A stretch of 64,000 bases of DNA from Accumulibacter sp003538495 (GCF_029255145.1 NZ_JAPUVQ010000016.1:1-64000); one strand, 5' to 3'. Shown: positions 1 to 8,882, counted from the first letter of the stretch. Numbers and translations: made by a program. Notes: generated from the letters alone by a model not told the origin.

Positions 1-114
1 GGAGGCTTCAGCCGCTTCGTTACCTCCACGACTGCTCCAGTTGCTACCGGCCGGAGCGAAAGTCGCCGGGCGGGATTCGCACCCGCTGGAAAACAGCGCC
101 TTAGCACGGCGCAC
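1..114 (-). mobile_element. Group II intron, class C type, 5' end (runs off the left edge)
   Basis: Read on the minus strand, the segment opens with GTGCG at 114-110, the conserved group II intron 5' start. About 28 nt in comes a stem-loop (GCGGG / CCCGC, 70-86) containing the GGGTGCGAATCCC core. It is followed by GGTAGCAACTGGAGC and AACGAAGCGGCTGAAGCC. The order and spacing of these blocks match what I recall of domain I of class C introns such as the Oceanobacillus one (GGGTGAGAGTCCC, then AGTAACAGTTAGC, then AACGCAAGGGTGTC). The catalytic domains and any reverse transcriptase would lie left of the window. The call rests on remembered motifs and was not checked with a covariance model. Confidence 0.45.
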
Positions 115-129
115 AGGAAAATAGGATCA

Positions 130-387
130 AGTGCCAGAGATTCGCTCGCCTTCAGGAGGGTGTTCTTTCACGGTAATGTCTATGAACAGCAAATGGCAGA
201 GAAACAACCTAGCCCGGTGTCCGAAATTACTTGACCACTACGGAAACGCACGACCCCGTGTTACGACGACGCCGCTTCCTCATGCAACCGGGGGCGTACA
301 GACAATTCCCCAGGCGGGACTTCAACCCGCCAGACTTACTGTTTAACGGTCCGGCTCGCCATTTCCTGGGACCGCCGAGGAGCGCAC
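130..387 (-). mobile_element. Second group II intron 5' portion, probably truncated
   Basis: On the minus strand GTGCGCT begins at 387. About 55 nt in is the hairpin GGCGGG-TTGAAGT-CCCGCC (313-331), then GGTTGCATGAGGAAGC and CGTAACACGGGGTCGTGCG, again in domain I order. The start lies 11 nt past a GC-rich hairpin (399-417) that follows the fadD stop codon, and class C introns are known to insert just downstream of terminator hairpins. Only about 270 nt separate this start from the next intron-like start at 114, so this copy is too short for a complete intron with a reverse transcriptase. It is either a 5' fragment or was interrupted by the second element. The right limit is approximate. Confidence 0.4.
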
Positions 388-417
388 AGAACCGCCGCCC
401 CGCCCGGCCCTGGCGGG
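388..417 (-). terminator. Hairpin downstream of fadD, terminator-like
   Basis: CCCGCC (399-404) and GGCGGG (412-417) form a perfect 6-bp stem with a 7-nt loop, 24 nt beyond the fadD stop. On the minus strand it is followed by GCGGCGGTTCT, so there is only a weak T tract. It is the likely target of the intron-like element that begins at 387. Confidence 0.4.
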
Positions 418-441
418 CAGCATCTGCCCCTCGCGCCGCTC

Positions 442-2118
442 TCAGGCCTTCTTCAACGCCTCATCGCGCAGTTCACGACGCAGAATCTTGCCGACGTTGG
501 TCTTCGGCAACTCGGCACGGAACTCGACCTGACCCGGCACCTTGTAGCCGGTCAGGTGCTCCCGGCAATGGGCGATCAGGACCTCGGCGGTGAGCGCCTG
601 ATCCTTCTTGACCACGAAGATCTTGACGGCCTCACCGGATTTTTCATGTGGTACGCCGACCGCGGCCACTTCCAGGACGCCCGGATGCTGTGCGACGACA
701 TCCTCGACCTCGTTCGGGTACACGTTGAAGCCGGACACCAGAATCATGTCCTTCTTGCGATCGACGATGCGGACGAAGCCCTTGTCGTCCATGACCGCAA
801 CGTCACCGGTAAGCAAGAAGCCGTCGGGCATGATCACCTTGGCCGTTTCTTCGGGCCGATTGTAGTAACCCTTCATCACCTGCGGACCGCGTACGCACAG
901 TTCACCCCGCTCACCCAGAGGAACATCGGCCCCCGCGTCGTTGCGAATCGCCACTTCCGTCGACGACACGGGTAAGCCGATCGAACCGTTGTACTCGGGA
1001 ATGTCGAGCGGATTGATGGTCGCCGCCGGCGACGTTTCGGTCAGACCGTAAGCCTCGATCAGAGGTTTGCCGGTCACCTGCTTCCACTTCTCGGCGACCG
1101 CTTTCTGTACTGCCATCCCACCACCAAGGGTAACCTTCAGCTTGCCGAAGTCGAGCGCACAAAAGGCGTCATTGTTGAGCATTGCATTGAACAGCGTGTT
1201 GACACCGGTAATCACCGTGAACGGATACTTTGTCAACTCAGCGACAAACCCCGGAATGTCGCGCGGATTGGTAATCAGCAAGTTGCTGGCGCCAACCTTG
1301 AAAAAGGTGAAGCAGTTCGCCGTCAAGGCAAAGATGTGGTACAACGGCAATGCTGTGACCACCAGGTGCTGCTCCTTGCCCAGCGCCGGCCTGATCCAGG
1401 CGTGCGCCTGCGCCAAGTTTGCCAGGATATTGCGGTGGGTGAGCATGGCGCCCTTTGAAACGCCGGTCGTCCCGCCCGTGTATTGCAGAAACGCGAGATC
1501 CTCCTGGCTAACCGCAACGGACTTCAGCTCGGCCGATGCGCCCTTGGCGAGAGCGGCCCGGAAATCGACCGCGCGCGGCAGACTCCACGCCGAGATCATC
1601 TTCTTGACGTACTTGACGACAAAATTGACGACCGCACCTTTCGGGAAGCCAAGCATGTCGCCAAGTCGAGCGAGCACGATATGCTTGACCGGGGTCCTGG
1701 CCACCACCTGTTCGAGCGTGAACGCGAAGTTTTCGAGGATGATGATCACTTCGGCACCCGAATCCTTGAGTTGGTGCTCCAACTCACGTGGTGTGTAAAG
1801 CGGGTTAACGTTCACCACCACATACCCTGCGCGCAAGGCGCCGAAGATACAAATCGGGTACTGCAGGACATTCGGCATCATCAGCGCCACCCGCGCCCCC
1901 TGCGGCAGCTTGATGACCGATTGCAGGTACGCCGCGAAATCACGCGACAGCTTGTCGAGTTCCCCGTAGGTAAGTTCCACGCCCATGTTGATATAGGCCA
2001 CGCGGTCGCGGTACTGTGCAACACTCTGTTCGAAGAGTTCGCCGAGCGACTGGAAGTCGCTTAGGTCAACCTCGGCGGGCACACCCTCCTGATAGCTCTT
2101 GAGCCATATCTTCTCCAC
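442..2118 (-). CDS. fadD: Long-chain fatty acyl-CoA synthetase (FadD-like)
   Basis: This AMP-forming ligase activates free fatty acids to acyl-CoA at the inner face of the cytoplasmic membrane, feeding beta-oxidation or lipid synthesis. The 558-residue product has the usual length. The adenylation P-loop YTGGTTGVSKG lies at about 213-223, AYGLTET follows in the middle, and the C-terminal GD, DRKKDMI and terminal KTNVGK motif with its catalytic lysine are all present. I chose the GTG start at 2118 because AGGAGGAGAG lies just upstream. The longer frame to 2235 adds 39 residues with no family resemblance. A TACGTACGTA palindrome sits 37 nt upstream of the start. With the acyl-CoA reductase and wax synthase genes downstream in the window, it could supply acyl-CoA for storage lipid. 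Confidence 0.9.
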   Translation of the reverse strand: MEKIWLKSYQEGVPAEVDLSDFQSLGELFEQSVAQYRDRVAYINMGVELTYGELDKLSRDFAAYLQSVIKLPQGARVALMMPNVLQYPICIFGALRAGYVVVNVNPLYTPRELEHQLKDSGAEVIIILENFAFTLEQVVARTPVKHIVLARLGDMLGFPKGAVVNFVVKYVKKMISAWSLPRAVDFRAALAKGASAELKSVAVSQEDLAFLQYTGGTTGVSKGAMLTHRNILANLAQAHAWIRPALGKEQHLVVTALPLYHIFALTANCFTFFKVGASNLLITNPRDIPGFVAELTKYPFTVITGVNTLFNAMLNNDAFCALDFGKLKVTLGGGMAVQKAVAEKWKQVTGKPLIEAYGLTETSPAATINPLDIPEYNGSIGLPVSSTEVAIRNDAGADVPLGERGELCVRGPQVMKGYYNRPEETAKVIMPDGFLLTGDVAVMDDKGFVRIVDRKKDMILVSGFNVYPNEVEDVVAQHPGVLEVAAVGVPHEKSGEAVKIFVVKKDQALTAEVLIAHCREHLTGYKVPGQVEFRAELPKTNVGKILRRELRDEALKKA

Positions 2119-2587
2119 CTGCTCTCCTCCTGAGTCACTCGGTATGTATGGACCTACGTACGTAAGGCGACACCGCCGATCGGTTTGCGGCATCCCGGGT
2201 TGATCCCTGCCAGACAAGCACCCTACGCCTTGCACTACCAGTCTAATTCTAATGGATTTTTGCGCTTAGTTCCCTTTTCCACCCCGGGCCAGCCGACGAG
2301 CGTCCTGGCAACCGCCGTCCGGGAAGTGGCGGACAAGATGGAGGCGCCCCGCCCTGTTCCCCGAGGCCATGCGCCGATCGCCAGCGCCCTGCCTGACGTG
2401 GCGACAAATGTCTCGGCACGCGGAATGCGCGCAGCGCACGCTCCCGTCGCCATCAGATTGCCCAGGGAACGTGCAACCTATCAAGAGCTCACTACTCACC
2501 GCAGCGCTGCCGGGTGCTCCCCATGAAGCCACGAGGCGCCTACGTGCCGGCCCAGCCCGCGCGCACAGGCGGCGGCAAGTGCCCTGC
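2119..2587. other. Intergenic region between fadD and fdxA
   Basis: This stretch of 469 nt holds the fadD leader, including an AT-richer patch near 2240-2280 that may carry the fadD promoter, and the 3' flank of fdxA. Several short open frames cross it on both strands, but none has a recognisable product or a convincing ribosome binding site. I see no RNA gene. Confidence 0.5.
2153..2166. promoter_or_regulatory. Palindromic site upstream of fadD, candidate operator
   Basis: TACGTACGTA at 2155-2164 is a perfect 10-bp palindrome with a partly related GTATGTATG next to it, 37 nt before the fadD GTG. Fatty-acid regulators of the TetR and GntR families bind dyads in this position in other bacteria, and a TetR gene lies at 13.1-13.8 kb. 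Linking the two is speculation. Confidence 0.3.
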
Positions 2588-2911
2588 TCACCGCTCCAGA
2601 TATTTCAGCTTGTCGGGCTTGTTGTTCCACTCGTCGGCATCGACCGGCGGTTCCTTGCGCTCGGCGATCGTCGGCCAGATCTTGGCCAGCTCGGCGTTGA
2701 GTGGAATGAAGGCGCGCTGCGAGTCCGGCACGTCGTCCTCGGCAAAAATGGCCTCTGCCGGGCACTCCGGAACGCACAGAGTGCAATCAATGCACTCGTC
2801 AGGATCGATTACCAGGCAATTCGGGCCTTCGCGGAAGCAGTCAACGGGACAGACATCGACACAGTCCGTGAATTTACACTTGATGCAGTTCTCAGTGACG
2901 ACGTAGGTCAT
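2588..2911 (-). CDS. fdxA: Seven-iron ferredoxin, FdxA type
   Basis: A small cytoplasmic electron carrier with one 3Fe-4S and one 4Fe-4S cluster. The 107-residue product opens MTYVVTENCIKCKFTDC, with the first cysteine set CxxCxxxxC...CP, and has the second set CIDCTLCVPECP near residues 39-50. The C-terminal tail (WNNKPDKLKYLER) is typical of the proteobacterial FdxA family. The ATG at 2911 gives the family's usual length. The frame continues upstream to 3112 without similarity. The gene is divergent from trxA, and a TATAGT -10-like hexamer lies in the leader near 2944. Confidence 0.93.
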   Translation of the reverse strand: MTYVVTENCIKCKFTDCVDVCPVDCFREGPNCLVIDPDECIDCTLCVPECPAEAIFAEDDVPDSQRAFIPLNAELAKIWPTIAERKEPPVDADEWNNKPDKLKYLER

Positions 2912-3111
2912 TGTCTGGATTCTTGAAATTGAGACGCGAAACACTATAGCGTACTTGCCGGTGCCGAGACAGCCGGCGGCTTCCCTTCGAAGGATTTTTT
3001 CGCTAGCATTGCGTGACTGGCTGACCGACCGCGCTGGAGGCTCGATCCGGAAGGCCACTCCACCCGCTGCCGTTACGCACTCCACCCAAGTCCCCCGCAC
3101 GAGGCTTCTCA

Positions 3112-3438
3112 ATGAGCGAACACATCCACCACGTTTCGGACGCCAGCTTCAGCGCCGAAGTACTGCAATCGGAGCAACCGGTTCTGGTTGATTACTGGGC
3201 CGAATGGTGCGGTCCATGCAAAATGATTGCACCCCTCCTGGACGACATCGCCAATGACTACGCCGGGCGTCTGACGGTGGTAAAGCTGAACATCGATGAC
3301 AATCAGAAGACGCCTGCCAGCTATGGCATCCGTGGCATCCCGACGTTGATGATCTTCAAGAATGGCCAGGTGCAAGCCACCAAAGTCGGCGCCCTGTCCA
3401 AACTGCAGCTGACCACGTTCATTGACAACAACCTCTGA
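3112..3438 (+). CDS. trxA: Thioredoxin
   Basis: A cytoplasmic dithiol reductant that keeps protein thiols reduced and donates electrons to ribonucleotide reductase and other enzymes. The 108-residue product matches TrxA in length. The active site is WCGPC with cysteines 33 and 36, and the cis-proline motif GIPTLMIF follows at about 74-81. It lies immediately upstream of rho, the trxA-rho order found in many Proteobacteria, separated by a 214-nt leader. Confidence 0.96.
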   Translation: MSEHIHHVSDASFSAEVLQSEQPVLVDYWAEWCGPCKMIAPLLDDIANDYAGRLTVVKLNIDDNQKTPASYGIRGIPTLMIFKNGQVQATKVGALSKLQLTTFIDNNL

Positions 3439-3652
3439 AGTCGATACCCTGAACCTGAAGGTTGGGGCAGCATCTGGCCGATAGCAGGTCACGAAGCCGC
3501 GCAGAACCTTCAGGTCTCCTCCTCCCTATAGCAACTCCGCGACTCCCGCCCGCCGGCCCCCGCCGCAGTTCGCCCAGCACGCGCTTCGTTCGCGGCAGCG
3601 CGCGGCGCTCTTGCTTGTTCCCTCCTGTTTCCCCCTTCTCCGTCTCCAACAC

Positions 3653-4909
3653 ATGCATCTATCCGAACTCAAAGCACTCCACGTAAGCCAACTTCTTGAC
3701 ATGGCGATCACCAACAACGTCGAAGGCGCCAACCGCCTGCGCAAGCATGAACTGATCTTCGCCCTGCTCAAGAACCAGGCCCGGAAAGGCGAAAGCATCT
3801 TCGGCGACGGCACGCTCGAAACGCTCTCCGATGGTTTCGGCTTTCTGCGCTCGCCTGACACCTCGTATCTCGCCAGCACGGACGACATCTACGTCAGCCC
3901 AAGTCAGATAAGGCGCTTCAACCTGCATACCGGCGACACCATTGAGGGCGAAATCCGCACGCCGAAAGAAGGCGAACGCTATTTTGCGCTGGTCAAGGTC
4001 GACAAGATCAACGGTGAAGCACCAGAGGCATCGAAGAACAAGATTCTCTTCGAGAACCTGACGCCTCTGCACCCCGCCGAACACCTGAAACTCGAACGCG
4101 ACATCCGCGGTGAGGAGAACATCACCAGCAGAATCGTCGACATCATCGCGCCCATCGGCAAAGGTCAGCGCGGCCTGCTTGTTGCCAGTCCGAAAAGTGG
4201 CAAGACGATCATGATGCAGCACATCGCGCATGCAATTACGACCAACCATCCGGATGTCACTCTGATCGTGCTGCTGATCGACGAGCGTCCGGAGGAGGTC
4301 ACCGAAATGACCCGCTCGGTCCGCGGAGAAGTCGTCGCATCGACTTTTGACGAGCCGGCAACACGCCACGTGCAGGTCGCCGAAATGGTTATCGAAAAGG
4401 CCAAGCGGCTGATCGAACATAAGCGGGACGTGGTCATCCTGCTCGATTCGATTACTCGCCTGGCGCGGGCGTACAACACCGTTCAGCCGGCATCCGGCAA
4501 AGTATTGACCGGCGGCGTCGATGCCAATGCCCTGCAGAAGCCAAAACGCTTCTTCGGAGCCGCACGCAACATCGAGGAAGGCGGTTCCCTGACGATCATT
4601 GCCACCGCGTTGATCGACACCGGCAGCCGCATGGACGACGTTATCTACGAGGAGTTCAAGGGCACGGGAAACATGGAAATCCACCTTGATCGCCGGATGG
4701 CCGAGAAACGCGTCTATCCGGCGATCAACGTCAATCGCTCGGGCACCCGCCGCGAAGAACTCCTGCTCAAGCCGGATGTCCTCCAGAAAATGTGGGTCCT
4801 GCGCAAATTGCTGTACAACATGGACGATCTCGAAGCGATGGAGTTCCTACTCGACAAGATCAAGGCGACCAAGAACAATGGTGAGTTCTTCGACTCGATG
4901 CGTCGCTGA
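3653..4909 (+). CDS. rho: Transcription termination factor Rho
   Basis: A hexameric RNA-dependent ATPase that terminates transcription at Rho-dependent sites. The start at 3653 (MHLSELKALH) gives 418 residues, against 419 in E. coli, so I discard the 14-residue upstream extension. The N-terminal RNA-binding cold-shock-like domain includes GFGFLRSP near 61-68. The Walker A SPKSGKT is at 179-185. The Walker B (VVILLDS), Q-loop region and TALIDTGSRMDDVI motif are all intact. The C- and T-rich 214-nt leader (3439-3652) fits autogenous attenuation, known for rho in other species. I saw no defect. Confidence 0.97.
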   Translation: MHLSELKALHVSQLLDMAITNNVEGANRLRKHELIFALLKNQARKGESIFGDGTLETLSDGFGFLRSPDTSYLASTDDIYVSPSQIRRFNLHTGDTIEGEIRTPKEGERYFALVKVDKINGEAPEASKNKILFENLTPLHPAEHLKLERDIRGEENITSRIVDIIAPIGKGQRGLLVASPKSGKTIMMQHIAHAITTNHPDVTLIVLLIDERPEEVTEMTRSVRGEVVASTFDEPATRHVQVAEMVIEKAKRLIEHKRDVVILLDSITRLARAYNTVQPASGKVLTGGVDANALQKPKRFFGAARNIEEGGSLTIIATALIDTGSRMDDVIYEEFKGTGNMEIHLDRRMAEKRVYPAINVNRSGTRREELLLKPDVLQKMWVLRKLLYNMDDLEAMEFLLDKIKATKNNGEFFDSMRR

Positions 4910-4971
4910 TCACCAGCGCATTGCAGAGCATCGAAAAATCACCGATAATCCACGTCTTTCCGAAGAGCCTC

Positions 4972-5012
4972 AAGTCCCGGTCGCCGCCCCTGGCGAGGGA
5001 CTTATCGATTTT
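4972..5012 (+). terminator. Hairpin between rho and rpmE
   Basis: AAGTCCC (4972-4978) pairs with GGGACTT (4997-5003), and inside it CGCC (4982-4985) pairs with GGCG (4992-4995). ATCGATTTT follows. It lies after the rho stop and 29 nt before the rpmE start, so it may terminate rho transcription or act as an rpmE leader structure. Confidence 0.5.
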
Positions 5013-5032
5013 ACATACAGGAAATGCACCAG

Positions 5033-5248
5033 ATGAAAGCCAACATCCATCCTGCCTACAACGAAATTGCGGTGACCTGTTCCTGCGGCAACGCCTTTGC
5101 CACCAAATCAACGATGAAGAAACCCTTGCACGTCGAGGTTTGCGCGGCCTGTCACCCTTTCTACACCGGCAAGCAGAAGATCATCGATACCGCTGGCCGC
5201 GTCGAGAAGTTCAACCAGAAGTACGGCGCAATGCGCAAGTCGGCTTAG
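5033..5248 (+). CDS. rpmE: 50S ribosomal protein L31, zinc-binding form
   Basis: A structural protein of the large ribosomal subunit at the intersubunit bridge. The 71-residue product starts MKANIHPAY. It keeps all four zinc-ligand cysteines at positions 16, 18, 37 and 40, so it is the C+ form rather than the zinc-free paralogue made under zinc starvation. The second ATG (5033) is preferred over the one at 5024, because AGGA lies about 10 nt before 5033 but almost touches 5024. A strong terminator follows. Confidence 0.95.
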   Translation: MKANIHPAYNEIAVTCSCGNAFATKSTMKKPLHVEVCAACHPFYTGKQKIIDTAGRVEKFNQKYGAMRKSA

Positions 5249-5277
5249 GCCGGCCCGCGAGGTCGACTGGAGTCGGC

Positions 5278-5307
5278 AAAAAAAGGCAGCCGCATGGCTG
5301 CCTTTTT
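5278..5307 (+). terminator. Rho-independent terminator after rpmE
   Basis: GGCAGCC (5285-5291), loop GCAT, GGCTGCC (5296-5302) and then five T. An A-run precedes the stem, so it could also work on the opposite strand. Confidence 0.9.
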
Positions 5308-5351
5308 CATTTCCGTCAGCGCACGAAAATGGTGTGAGGACCAGTCTCTAG

Positions 5352-6989
5352 ATGCCAGTACAGCCGGAACACACGCGCTTCAAGGGGATCGCTCTGCCGC
5401 CTAACGGCTGGGCACTCGCGGTCCTGCTCGTCCTCTACATCTTCACCGGACTGATCGGCCACGACCCGTGGAAAAACGACGATGCCGTGACCATTGGCGT
5501 GGTGCACGACCTGGTCATCAACGGTCAGTGGTTGACCCCAAGCCTGGCTGGCCGCCCCTATCCCGACGCACCGCTGCACTATTGGGTTGCAGCCACCAGC
5601 AGCCACCTGTTCGCCTGGATCCTGCCGGTACACGAGGCCGCACGACTAGCCAACGGCATTTTCACGTTGCTCGCGCTGGCCTTTATTTACTTCGCCGCAC
5701 GCCAACTGCACGGCCGCGAACAAGCGCCGGCGGCCCCACTGCTGCTAGCCGGCAGCATCGGCTTCCTGTTTCACGCGCACGAGGCGCAGCCGATGTTGGC
5801 CACGCTTACCGCACACACCGCCGCCTACTGGGGACTCAGCCAGTTCGAGAGTCGGCCGCTACCTGGCGCGTGCTGTTTCGGGTCGGCACTGGGGCTCGGG
5901 TTCCTTGCCAACGGTCTGGCGCCAATGCTCCCGCTCTTGCCGGTCGCCGCCTTTGTCGTCTGGCGCTCGGAAAATCGCCAGCGATCAGCGCTCCTGCTGC
6001 TCGCCTCCCTGCTCCTTGCCACCATGATCGCGGGCGCATGGCTGGCGGCCCTGCTCGCCAGGTCACCCGATTACCTGACGGATTTCTGGCAACTCGAGTT
6101 GACCCAGCTCAGTGGCAACGCACAAGCGGGACTCAGCTTGCTGAACTTCGCCACCCTGCTGCCCTGGTACGCTTGGCCGGCCTTCCCGCTGGCCGGATGG
6201 ACGCTCTGGGTGAAGCGAAGACAACTGCGCTCAACCCAACTGGCCCTGCCGATTGTCGCTTTTCTGGTCACCCTGGTGGTGATCAGCGTCTGCCTAGGAG
6301 CGCGCAGCGCGCCAGCATTGCTGCTCTTGCCGCCGCTGGTTCTGCTGGCCGTGCCAGGGGTCACCTCTCTTCGGCGCGGTGCAGCAAACGCCTTCGACTG
6401 GTTCAGCATGATCACCTTCAGCTTTTTTGCCGTGCTGGCGTGGGTTGGCTGGTCGGCGATGGTATTCGCCTGGCCAGAGCGCCTCGCCCGGCAGGTCAAT
6501 CGACTGGAACCGGGGTTTGTCGGTCAGTTCAGCTGGTTCAGTGCCAGCTTCGCTGTGCTGGCGACGCTCGTCTGGTGCTGGCTGATTGTCACCAGCCCGC
6601 GCTCGCCAATGCGCGGAATCATGCACTGGATGGCCGGCCTGACCCTGTTCTGGCTATTGATCGCGATGCTCTGGATGCCGTGGATCGACTACGGAAAGAC
6701 CTACCGTCCGATGTCTGCATCGCTGGCCAAAGCGCTGCCCGAGAAGCGCGGCTGCATCGCCGGCGTCAACCTCGCCGATTCGCTGCTCGCCTCGCTCGAC
6801 TATTTCGACGGAATACGCACGGTTTCGCCAGAATCGCCCGAGGGCAAGGACTGCGCCATGCTGCTGATCCACGGCTCGCCGAGGACTGGCAACTGGCACA
6901 AGATATGGGAGGGCGGACGTCCCGGCGAGCGCCGCGACTCCGAAAAGCTTCGCCTCTACCGGCGTGAGGCAGGCCGCAGCGGCCATTGA
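5352..6989 (+). CDS. ArnT/PMT-like membrane glycosyltransferase
   Basis: The 545-residue product is a polytopic inner-membrane protein with about ten or more hydrophobic segments. The first membrane helix (residues 20-35) is followed by a periplasmic loop with DPWKNDD and PYPDAPLHYW. This is the layout of the dolichyl-phosphate-mannose mannosyltransferase/ArnT superfamily (GT83-like), where an acidic residue in the first loop is catalytic. Members use polyprenyl-phosphate sugars to modify lipid A, glycans or proteins. The last ~110 residues form a small soluble periplasmic domain. The acceptor and sugar cannot be told from sequence, and no partner arn genes are nearby. The ATG at 5352 has a weak ribosome binding site. 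Confidence 0.75.
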   Translation: MPVQPEHTRFKGIALPPNGWALAVLLVLYIFTGLIGHDPWKNDDAVTIGVVHDLVINGQWLTPSLAGRPYPDAPLHYWVAATSSHLFAWILPVHEAARLANGIFTLLALAFIYFAARQLHGREQAPAAPLLLAGSIGFLFHAHEAQPMLATLTAHTAAYWGLSQFESRPLPGACCFGSALGLGFLANGLAPMLPLLPVAAFVVWRSENRQRSALLLLASLLLATMIAGAWLAALLARSPDYLTDFWQLELTQLSGNAQAGLSLLNFATLLPWYAWPAFPLAGWTLWVKRRQLRSTQLALPIVAFLVTLVVISVCLGARSAPALLLLPPLVLLAVPGVTSLRRGAANAFDWFSMITFSFFAVLAWVGWSAMVFAWPERLARQVNRLEPGFVGQFSWFSASFAVLATLVWCWLIVTSPRSPMRGIMHWMAGLTLFWLLIAMLWMPWIDYGKTYRPMSASLAKALPEKRGCIAGVNLADSLLASLDYFDGIRTVSPESPEGKDCAMLLIHGSPRTGNWHKIWEGGRPGERRDSEKLRLYRREAGRSGH

Positions 6990-7027
6990 GCGGGCATCCC
7001 GGACAAGCTTCTTCGGCAATGACCTTG

Positions 7028-7573
7028 TCAGAGCCTGATGAAGTGCTCACGATAGTAGGCCAACTCGGCGATCGACTCGCGGATGTCGGCCAGCGCGGTG
7101 TGGTCGGAGCGCTTGACGAAGCCCTTCGCCACCTCCGGCTTCCAGCGCCTGCAGAGCTCCTTCAGGGTGCTGACGTCCAGGTTGCGGTAGTGAAACCAGG
7201 CCTCGAGCTGCGGCATGTATTTCACCATGAAGCGCCGATCCTGCCCGATCGAGTTGCCACACATCGGACTGGCCGCCTGCGGCACGTAGGCCTGCATGAA
7301 AGCCAGCGCCTCCGCTTCGGCAGCCGCCTGCTCCAGCGTGGACGCCCGCACCCGATCAATCAGGCCAGACCGCCCGTGCGTTTTCCGGTTCCACTCGTCC
7401 ATCGCGTCCAGGCAGGCATCATCCTGATGCACCACCCACGCCGGCGATTCGGCAATCGTCGTCAATTGGCTGTCGGTAACGATCATTGCCAGCTCGATGA
7501 TCCGGTCACGCTCAGGTTCGAGACCGCTCATCTCCATGTCCAGCCAAACGAGGTGATTTGCATCCTGTGCCAT
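7028..7573 (-). CDS. orn: Oligoribonuclease
   Basis: A cytoplasmic 3'-5' exoribonuclease of the DEDDh family that finishes RNA decay by degrading 2-5-nt oligoribonucleotides, including pGpG from c-di-GMP turnover. The start at 7573 yields 181 residues, identical in length to E. coli Orn. It shows WLDMEMSGL (catalytic D12 and E14), the central NSIGQDRRF with the second aspartate, and the C-terminal SDHTALADI with the catalytic histidine and last aspartate. GGCGGA lies upstream of the ATG. It is divergent from the M48 protease gene, with only 44 nt between them. Confidence 0.96.
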   Translation of the reverse strand: MAQDANHLVWLDMEMSGLEPERDRIIELAMIVTDSQLTTIAESPAWVVHQDDACLDAMDEWNRKTHGRSGLIDRVRASTLEQAAAEAEALAFMQAYVPQAASPMCGNSIGQDRRFMVKYMPQLEAWFHYRNLDVSTLKELCRRWKPEVAKGFVKRSDHTALADIRESIAELAYYREHFIRL

Positions 7574-7617
7574 ATAATCCGCCTGAACCCTTGAAAACAA
7601 CATTGTGTCACACTCGC

Positions 7618-8856
7618 ATGTCCGATACTTTCTCCCTCGTTTTTGTTGCCGCATTGATGTCGATGTCCGCCTTGCGCCTGTGGCTGGCAGGGCGGCAGAT
7701 TTCGCATGTCATCGCGCGTCGGGCGAAGGTACCAGCAGCCTTCGCCGGCCGTATCGAGCTCGCCGCGCACCAGAAGGCTGCTGACTACACGGTGGCGCGT
7801 ACTCGTCTGGGCCGCCTGGGCCTGGCCGTGGAGGTGACGATTCTGCTCGCTTTCACTCTGGGTGGCGGCCTTCAGGCCTTGCATGACTTCTGGTCGGTGC
7901 GCGTGGACGGCCTGCTTTACGGCGTCGTGCTGATCTTCAGCGTGCTGGCGATTTCCGCTGTCGTTGATCTGCCGCTGGCGCTCTACCGTCAGTTTGTCGT
8001 CGAAGAACGATTCGGCTTCAACCGCATGAGCGTACAGCTCTTTGTCGTCGACCTCTTGAAGCAGACAGCGCTCGCCGTCGCCATCGGCACGCCGGTGCTG
8101 CTCGCAATGCTCTGGCTGATGGCGAGCATGGGCGAGCTGTGGTGGCTCTACGTCTGGCTGTTCTGGTGCGCCTTCAATCTGCTCCTGCTGTTCCTCTACC
8201 CGACCTGGATCGCGCCGCTGTTCAACAAATTCATCGCGCTCGACGACGCGCAGCTCAGGGCGCGCGTCGAAGCGCTGCTGACACGCTGTGGCTTCACCAG
8301 CTCGGGCCTGTTCGTGATGGACGGTTCCAGACGGTCGGGCCACGGCAACGCCTATTTCACGGGCTTTGGCAGGACGAAACGTATTGTTTTTTTCGACACC
8401 TTGCTAGGTCGCCTGCAGGCGGTCGAGGTGGAAGCCGTGCTCGCCCACGAACTAGGTCACTTCAAGCACCGGCACGTGCTCAAGCGGGTCGCGCTGCTCT
8501 TCGCGATGTCACTCGCCTTTCTCGCCGTCCTTGGCCAGCTGATCGACGCCAAGTGGTTCTACAATGGTCTCGGTGTCGACACCAGCAACACGGCGCTCGG
8601 GTTGCTCCTGTTCTTCCTCGCCGGACCGGTGTTCACCTTCCTGCTGACGCCGCTGCTGAGTCTGCTCTCTCGCCGCGACGAATTTGAAGCGGACCGCTAC
8701 GCGGCGGCGAACAGTTCGGCCAGCGATCTCGTTGCAGCGCTGGTCAAGTTGTACGAGGACAACGCCGCAACCTTGACCCCCGATCCATTGCACTCGCTGT
8801 TCTACGATTCTCATCCACCCGCCGCGCTACGCATTGCCCGCCTGCAGGAGGCGTGA
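7618..8856 (+). CDS. M48 family membrane metalloprotease, Ste24-like
   Basis: An integral membrane zinc endopeptidase of the Ste24/CAAX protease type. The 412-residue product has several membrane helices in its first half, a cytoplasmic catalytic part with HELGHFKHRH near residue 280, and a distal zinc-ligand region DEFEADRYAA near 355. Bacterial members probably take part in membrane protein quality control, and prenylated substrates are not known in these bacteria. The ATG at 7618 matches the family's N-terminus; the frame runs 20 codons further upstream without similarity. Its stop overlaps the GTG of an upstream-extended reading of the next gene, suggesting co-transcription. Confidence 0.9.
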   Translation: MSDTFSLVFVAALMSMSALRLWLAGRQISHVIARRAKVPAAFAGRIELAAHQKAADYTVARTRLGRLGLAVEVTILLAFTLGGGLQALHDFWSVRVDGLLYGVVLIFSVLAISAVVDLPLALYRQFVVEERFGFNRMSVQLFVVDLLKQTALAVAIGTPVLLAMLWLMASMGELWWLYVWLFWCAFNLLLLFLYPTWIAPLFNKFIALDDAQLRARVEALLTRCGFTSSGLFVMDGSRRSGHGNAYFTGFGRTKRIVFFDTLLGRLQAVEVEAVLAHELGHFKHRHVLKRVALLFAMSLAFLAVLGQLIDAKWFYNGLGVDTSNTALGLLLFFLAGPVFTFLLTPLLSLLSRRDEFEADRYAAANSSASDLVAALVKLYEDNAATLTPDPLHSLFYDSHPPAALRIARLQEA

Positions 8857-8882
8857 CCAGACCGTCACCGGAGACCCCCGCC

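Noticed and set aside
131..593. Small plus-strand frames near the left edge
   Set aside because: They overlap the intron-like elements and the fadD 3' end and have no recognisable product or ribosome binding site.
3659..4684. Minus-strand frame of 341 codons opposite rho
   Set aside because: Antisense to a fully conserved gene; no motif.
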